This document shows, piece after piece, positions 4,201-7,285 of a DNA stretch of 7,285 nucleotides. The stretch is from assembly GCA_031266495.1 (NCBI GenBank), contig JAISAX010000583.1:1-7285 (forward strand). The letters run 5' to 3'. The first letter of the stretch is position 1; every line of letters starts with the position of its first letter. This DNA comes from Opitutaceae bacterium (GTDB taxonomy: Bacteria > Verrucomicrobiota > Verrucomicrobiae > Opitutales > Opitutaceae). The translations under genes were made by a program, and so were the position numbers. The notes under the pieces were generated by a model. It searched no databases, had not been told where the DNA came from, and worked only from the letters and a program-made list of their open reading frames with translations.

Positions 4201-7164
4201 CGCCTCGACCAGCTCCGCCTGCCGCGCCGCCGGCAACGTATCAAAATGGGCATGACCCGCCTCGTGCAGGAAATTGCGCAATGCATGGGCATCGCCGCGC
4301 GCCACCAGCGCCCGATCGAACAAAAACAGCACCCGCTCCCGCCCCAGATAAGCCGCCTCCTCGCGTCCCGTCAGGTTCGCCTCCCGCACCCGGCCCATCG
4401 CCGCCAGCTGCCGCGGATCGCCAAACTCCAGCCGGAACCGCTGCATCAACCCCGGCGCCACCCGCTCCGCATACTCGCGCCACCGCGCCTGCGCCGCGGC
4501 GATCGCCTCGCGCGCGGCCCCCGCCTGCTCCGCCCACGACCGCCGGGCGAAAGGCGTACCGCCATCCGGTTTCTGCGGACGCGCCCGCCGCACAGAACGC
4601 GCATCCGGAGACACGGTAGTGTAGCCTGGCAGCACCTGCGTCCCGTAGCGCGGACCATCCTGCACCGTTACGTCCCCCGTATCCGAATCGATATCCGTGA
4701 CGACGAAAGGCTCTCCCTTGACCGCAAACTTGTCTCCCACGGAAAATACTTCCGTGCGCAGCGGACGTCCCCCCTTTTCGTTTGCGCGCCGGCCCTTGTC
4801 CTCGAATACCGCATCGGCAAACTTCTGCAAATCCACATCACGGCGCACGGCCGCCGAGGTCTTTTGCCGCTCCGCCGCTGCCTTTCCGATCGCGGCATAC
4901 AGGGCATCCGGAGAGTCGAAGCGGAATCCCATCCCCTCCAGTTCCTGCATTACCTGATCTACGCGCCCGGCCGAGCGCCTGACCAGCAACCGCGCCACGC
5001 CCGATCCGAATGTGTCACGGAAACCGTCATACTCGCCCCCCGCGTTCCTGACGGCCGACGGCGGCGCGATGCCGCCCGCCTGCTGGACGGCATCGATCAC
5101 GTCAAACACGCCATCCGGCCGGCTGCCGATCCTGAATACAGGCTTGCGTCCTACTGCCGCGGCCACATTCTGCCCTTCACCGGATCGCGCATTACCGCCC
5201 GAATCCGCCAGGATGCCGCTGGGGACCGCCGCTCTCGTCACAGGAGCGGCGGTCTGGCGTCCGGCCCTCCCGGCCAGCACGCTTCCCGGCGTGATATCGT
5301 CCCAGATATCCCCCGCGTCCCACGCCGGCCGCACCCGTCCCGATTGCCCCACATCCATCTCGACAGGCGCGCGGTGGTGCCCCCCCAGCGAATCGCGCAC
5401 CCCCGGGTCCACCAGACGCGGGTCGAGTATCGGCGGCGCCTGGTTGCGCAGCGCCGCCAGCGCGTCCACCGCGGCGTTCACGCTCCCGGTATCGCCGTCC
5501 CCCCGACGCGTGCGCAACCGCCCCTCCTGCGCGGCCGCCACCTGTTCGGCCGCCAGCTCCGCCCGCAACCGCGCCCCCCCCTCCGTCGACTGTCGCAACT
5601 GCTCCGCCTCGCCCAACGCCCGCTCCCACCACGCCGCGTAGTCTGTGGCCGGATCCGCTGCGGCCGCCTCCGCCGCGAGTTGCCCGCGCAGCGCCCCGGC
5701 GGGGTCCGCCATCGCCCGGCGCCCGGCCAGCACATCCTCGCGACGCTCGCCCGTCGGCATCCACTCCGGCCCGTTAAAAACCTGCTCCAGTTGCGCCTGG
5801 CGTACCTCCCGCGCGTCGCCCGCCCTCCGTTCACGCCCGGCGCCGCGCTCGATCTGCACCTGCAACGATGTCGGTCCCGCGGGCGCCTGCGATACAGGCG
5901 CCACCACTTCCGCTGGCGCCACATCGATCACCGGCGCCGCCCCGGCCCCACCCGGCCCCGGCTGCTGCTGCTCCGTCGCCGACGCCGCCGCGCCCGTGCC
6001 GAAAGGATCGAAAGCCGCCGCCCGCTCCGACTGCTGCTGTTGCTGCTGCGCGGCCACCACGGCCAGCCGCGCCCGCTCCGTTTCCGACATGCGCCCGCCC
6101 CGCCCCGGCCCCTCCGCCCCGCCGCCAGCCACGGCCGTCACCGTCTGCCCCGCGCCCGACACCACCCCGCCGACCAATGCGCCCACCGCGGCACTCATGA
6201 TCACCTGATCATCCAGCGCCCGGTCCGGATCATACCCCGCCAGCCGGCTCGCCACCAGGTTTTGCCACACCTGCTGTGCGCCCTCCGTCGCCCCCTCGAC
6301 GCCCGACGACACCCCGATCGCCTTCACGAATTGCCCCACCGTCATCTTCCCCTTCAGCGGCTTCAGCACCCTGCCGATGATCGCCTTGTCCGCGGCGTAC
6401 TCAAGCGCCGCCGCCGGCAAGCTGGCCACCCCCGCCTCGTCCGCCGCCGCGGCGATCTCCGCATCCGTCATGGCGATCTCGCCCCGTGCGCGCCGCGCCT
6501 CGAGCGCCTGCACCGCGTCATCCCGCCCCTGCACGTAAATCTGGCCCAACGTGGCCGTCGGCCCCACCCCCGGCACCAGATACAAAGGCAACGTGGCCGC
6601 CGCCTGACCAACCCCCTGCGCGACCTGGCCGACGAACGACTCCTCCAGTTTCCTCGACACCGGCAGCGCCTCGCGGATCTCCGAGCGGATCTCCCGCGCC
6701 GCATCGGCGACCGCCGTAGCCGCCGGCTCGATACGCCGGGCCGTGGCCGCCGTCCGCACCGCATCCTCCCGCTGCAATCGTTCCAGCGCCGACCCCCGCA
6801 TCCATGCCGGCGGAGTGACGCCCGGCGCATTCACCGCCGGCGCGGCATACCCCTTCTCCGCGAACACATCCTCGCGCTGCGCGGTGTTGCGGGCGGCAAA
6901 CGCCACCCCGCGCGCCACCCCCTCCTCCGCCGCGTAGATCCCCTCCGCCGTCGCCCCGCGCGCCGCCAGCCGGGCCAGACCGGACACCGTGCCGGGCAGC
7001 GACGCGAAGATCTCGTCGGCATCCTTGTCTGTCGGAGGGGCATCCCCCTCGACGACAACCCTTCTCCCGTCCCGTGCAGTGATCCCTATGAGTTGCCGGG
7101 GCGCCTCGTCCATGCACACTACCGGACGGCGCGGAGCCTCCGCGCGCTTGTAAACTTCAGGCAC
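1234..7164 (-). CDS. phage-type large polyvalent protein with zinc-peptidase and LPD38-like regions; chimeric start
   Basis: This 1976-codon ORF is the dominant gene. Residues 1-27 are IS630 transposase sequence (VYKRAE, RRPVVCMDE, QLIG); phage-type sequence starts near ITARDGRRVVV (28 on). In order I see: a glycine/alanine-rich hydrophobic, amphipathic region (about 170-345) like phage ejection or membrane-active segments; disordered A/P/G linkers with six glutamines (373-378); a small alpha module (about 678-770); a beta-rich module (803-860); a gluzincin-like HEAGH (967-971) with a likely third ligand in KEWYAE (E1020 or E1024); glycine linkers (about 1101-1113); then a long C-terminal region with GFYLHRSYRKFD (1249-1260), TVLSPVTQARNLAGN (1457-1471), LPTYS (1611-1615), FLSFPAEIVRT (1633-1643) and a hydrophobic segment (1669-1691). 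These C-terminal strings fit large polyvalent protein-associated domain 38. Such proteins are thought to be packaged and injected with phage DNA; that role here is inference. The formal start is GTG at 7164; ATG at 7113 (residue 18) is the first in-frame alternative. Neither is likely to be the original start. Confidence 0.85.
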   Translation of the reverse strand: MPEVYKRAEAPRRPVVCMDEAPRQLIGITARDGRRVVVEGDAPPTDKDADEIFASLPGTVSGLARLAARGATAEGIYAAEEGVARGVAFAARNTAQREDVFAEKGYAAPAVNAPGVTPPAWMRGSALERLQREDAVRTAATARRIEPAATAVADAAREIRSEIREALPVSRKLEESFVGQVAQGVGQAAATLPLYLVPGVGPTATLGQIYVQGRDDAVQALEARRARGEIAMTDAEIAAAADEAGVASLPAAALEYAADKAIIGRVLKPLKGKMTVGQFVKAIGVSSGVEGATEGAQQVWQNLVASRLAGYDPDRALDDQVIMSAAVGALVGGVVSGAGQTVTAVAGGGAEGPGRGGRMSETERARLAVVAAQQQQQQSERAAAFDPFGTGAAASATEQQQPGPGGAGAAPVIDVAPAEVVAPVSQAPAGPTSLQVQIERGAGRERRAGDAREVRQAQLEQVFNGPEWMPTGERREDVLAGRRAMADPAGALRGQLAAEAAAADPATDYAAWWERALGEAEQLRQSTEGGARLRAELAAEQVAAAQEGRLRTRRGDGDTGSVNAAVDALAALRNQAPPILDPRLVDPGVRDSLGGHHRAPVEMDVGQSGRVRPAWDAGDIWDDITPGSVLAGRAGRQTAAPVTRAAVPSGILADSGGNARSGEGQNVAAAVGRKPVFRIGSRPDGVFDVIDAVQQAGGIAPPSAVRNAGGEYDGFRDTFGSGVARLLVRRSAGRVDQVMQELEGMGFRFDSPDALYAAIGKAAAERQKTSAAVRRDVDLQKFADAVFEDKGRRANEKGGRPLRTEVFSVGDKFAVKGEPFVVTDIDSDTGDVTVQDGPRYGTQVLPGYTTVSPDARSVRRARPQKPDGGTPFARRSWAEQAGAAREAIAAAQARWREYAERVAPGLMQRFRLEFGDPRQLAAMGRVREANLTGREEAAYLGRERVLFLFDRALVARGDAHALRNFLHEAGHAHFDTLPAARQAELVEAWRREVESGRGPLYARGRLRPGVAEGVEASVKEWYAERLAWANHAWARRRMEGDGGGGFVGQAAAQFRELLGKMRDYVARLAGQTVNVDFRAFLDQGDRYAEGRPGTIAGRRDSGVGSGTGGGGGVEFARRGRPPAEALMRDARAWLVRNFTSAGGLPPEVFRAKTAREGRLSAIVKHAEFAVRDLDRAVHEVYGGYGAMTDADLATLNDVLGGRAAVGAVDPRLQGPLGAMRADIDVLSRRLVSEGVIAGKLAARVEGNIGFYLHRSYRKFDDPKWAVKVPEAVYNRAASFIRAELEAKAAEVAGPGGTPAPVSEAEVQGYLQYMLGKDVAGAEAFFRASREGAKDLSIFTARKDIPDELRSLLGEYTDPRVNYLRSVAKTAQVIEAHAFLQQARAAGLGKWLFDRPLSDASGDYTVPIAAEGSEAMAPLNGLYTTPEIAQAFAGQFAALGEGWKWWLRVNGWAKTAKTVLSPVTQARNLAGNLGFLVAGGHWRADAAGDVWRAITTDLGRGDTPANRDYVARLHRLGILGESVHAGELREALRDAGGRMQGGLQGLERWTEGRLARAAKAPFRAAARLYQMNDEIFKVYAFENERRAWARVDPSLTPAQLDTVAAERVRNTLPTYSLIPKAAQVVRRVGLTGSFLSFPAEIVRTGYHSINYALGDLRSANPRQRLMGAKRLAGLAAVAILPAAVSMMTRAMAGLDADDEKDIRRFLPEWSKNSDLYYTGNDGKGRIALIDASYLDPWNYLKKPVTAAMAGDNWQDALRDAALEAMEPFAGEGLVTKAVFDLARNRTEDGREIFNPMAPFLDRTADQLAHAWRVFEPGAVTQARRISMAARGEQTTSGRVYDLENEVGALLTGARRQDIDIAQSLMQHAGRFVGERQGAELIYREVRDRRGTVTPEEVAEAKIKMEERRRELFDAMANDVQAARRLGVPQGVAVQALMGAGLSERDTALVLTGHYLPYVDASPFSRQKLLREQVRNRQ
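6031..6048 (-). repeat. CAG/CAA run encoding six glutamines
   Basis: Codons CAG CAG CAG CAA CAG CAG (in plus-strand order CTG CTG CTG TTG CTG CTG) encode glutamines 373-378 of the giant protein. A shorter run of three CAG codons lies at 5962-5970 (residues 399-401 after E398). Both are inside the A/P/G-rich disordered linker between the glycine-rich N-terminal region and the first folded modules. The single interrupting CAA limits slippage. Such runs can vary in length between strains without affecting the folded parts. Confidence 0.7.
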
Positions 7165-7284
7165 CTACCTGTTCCATGCGAGCCACAAACTCGCCGCTTT
7201 TCCCCGGCGCGATCACCCATTGTTGCCTTTGCCCGGGTTTGATTTCGTTTCTTCTAAAACCTGCCTGACCGTCTCGTGGCTAAC
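7084..7284 (-). pseudogene. IS630-family transposase fragment, two frameshifts, truncated at both ends
   Basis: Read on the minus strand, three frames in turn give consecutive pieces of an IS630-type transposase. Bases 7284-7255 read VSHETVRQVL. From about 7257 another frame reads RRNEIKPGQRQQWVIAPGKS and then GEFVARMEQV, ending at a TGA (7159-7157). From about 7164 a third frame reads VYKRAE, RRPVVCMDE, QLIG. Together they match the known order in IS630 transposases: SxxTVRxxLKKN, KPWxxxQWxIPP, FVxRMEDVLxVY, then RPVVCxDE with the first catalytic Asp (D19 of the giant ORF). A missing base near 7252-7258 and an extra G near 7163-7168 account for the shifts. Homology stops at about 7084, where the giant phage gene continues in frame. 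The transposase N-terminus lies off the right edge and its C-terminal half is gone. Confidence 0.75.
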
Positions 7285-7285
7285 C

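Larger units (their letters stand above)
423..7285. mobile_element. left part of a tRNA-Phe-integrated prophage or phage-derived element
   Basis: The tRNA-Phe scar at 423-472 marks one boundary. Because the 3' half points leftward and the chromosomal terminator follows it on the left, the element must extend rightward. The cargo fits: two small orphan genes and a 1976-codon phage-type large polyvalent gene. The element runs off the right edge, where an IS630-family remnant interrupts it. No integrase, capsid, portal, terminase or tail gene is present in the window, so I cannot tell an active prophage from a decayed one. The replaced 5' end of the giant gene argues for at least partial decay. 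Confidence 0.6.

Noticed and set aside
7152..7168. Programmed frameshifting in the IS630 transposase
   Set aside because: No standard slippery heptamer or downstream structure is visible at either shift, and the C-terminal half of the transposase is missing, so decay is the simpler explanation.
3406..7242. 1278-codon plus-strand ORF opposite the giant gene
   Set aside because: The same antisense artefact: arginine/proline/histidine-rich composition. It also crosses the IS/phage junction and the transposase frameshifts without any change, as a non-coding frame would.
1..7285. CRISPR array, rRNA, riboswitch or toxin-antitoxin pair
   Set aside because: I found no regularly spaced repeats, rRNA-like sequence or riboswitch core. 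The two small genes show no recognisable toxin or antitoxin motif.

Overview
The window is GC-rich DNA (roughly two thirds G+C by eye, about 78% in parts of the long gene) with strong G/C preference at third codon positions. It looks like the left boundary of a prophage or other integrated element in a GC-rich bacterium. Taxonomy cannot be fixed from the sequence; Verrucomicrobiota (Opitutales-like) is only a weak impression.

Bases 1-422 look like host chromosome. They hold the 3' end of a frameshifted, probably dead gene (1-271) and two stacked hairpin terminators (325-366 and 377-413). At 423-472, minus strand, lies the 3' half of a tRNA-Phe (GAA anticodon, T arm, acceptor 3' strand, encoded CCA) with no D arm and no 5' acceptor strand. 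This is the classic scar of integration into a tRNA gene. Its orientation puts the chromosome on the left and the element on the right, with the intact tRNA and probably the integrase beyond the right edge.

The element starts with an AT-rich stretch (473-581) and a long imperfect hairpin (582-627). Two small rightward genes of unknown function follow (643-981 and 999-1217), both encoding soluble, mostly helical proteins. They converge, across 16 bases holding a 12-bp palindrome, with one enormous leftward gene (1234-7164, 1976 codons). This gene encodes a phage-type large polyvalent protein: a glycine-rich membrane-active-looking N-terminal segment, disordered Q/P/A linkers, small alpha and beta modules, an HExxH zinc-peptidase-like domain, and a long C-terminal region of the kind named large polyvalent protein-associated domains (LPD38-like).

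At the right edge (7084-7284, minus strand) is the broken middle of an IS630-family transposase with two frameshifts. Its third segment is read in frame into the giant gene, so the first 27 or so residues of the giant ORF are transposase DDE-domain sequence, not phage protein. The native start of the giant gene appears to have been replaced by an IS remnant. The most interesting points are this chimeric start, the tRNA-Phe attachment scar, the composition dip within the giant gene that marks acquired modules, and the uncharacterised two-gene cassette between the attachment site and the polyvalent gene.
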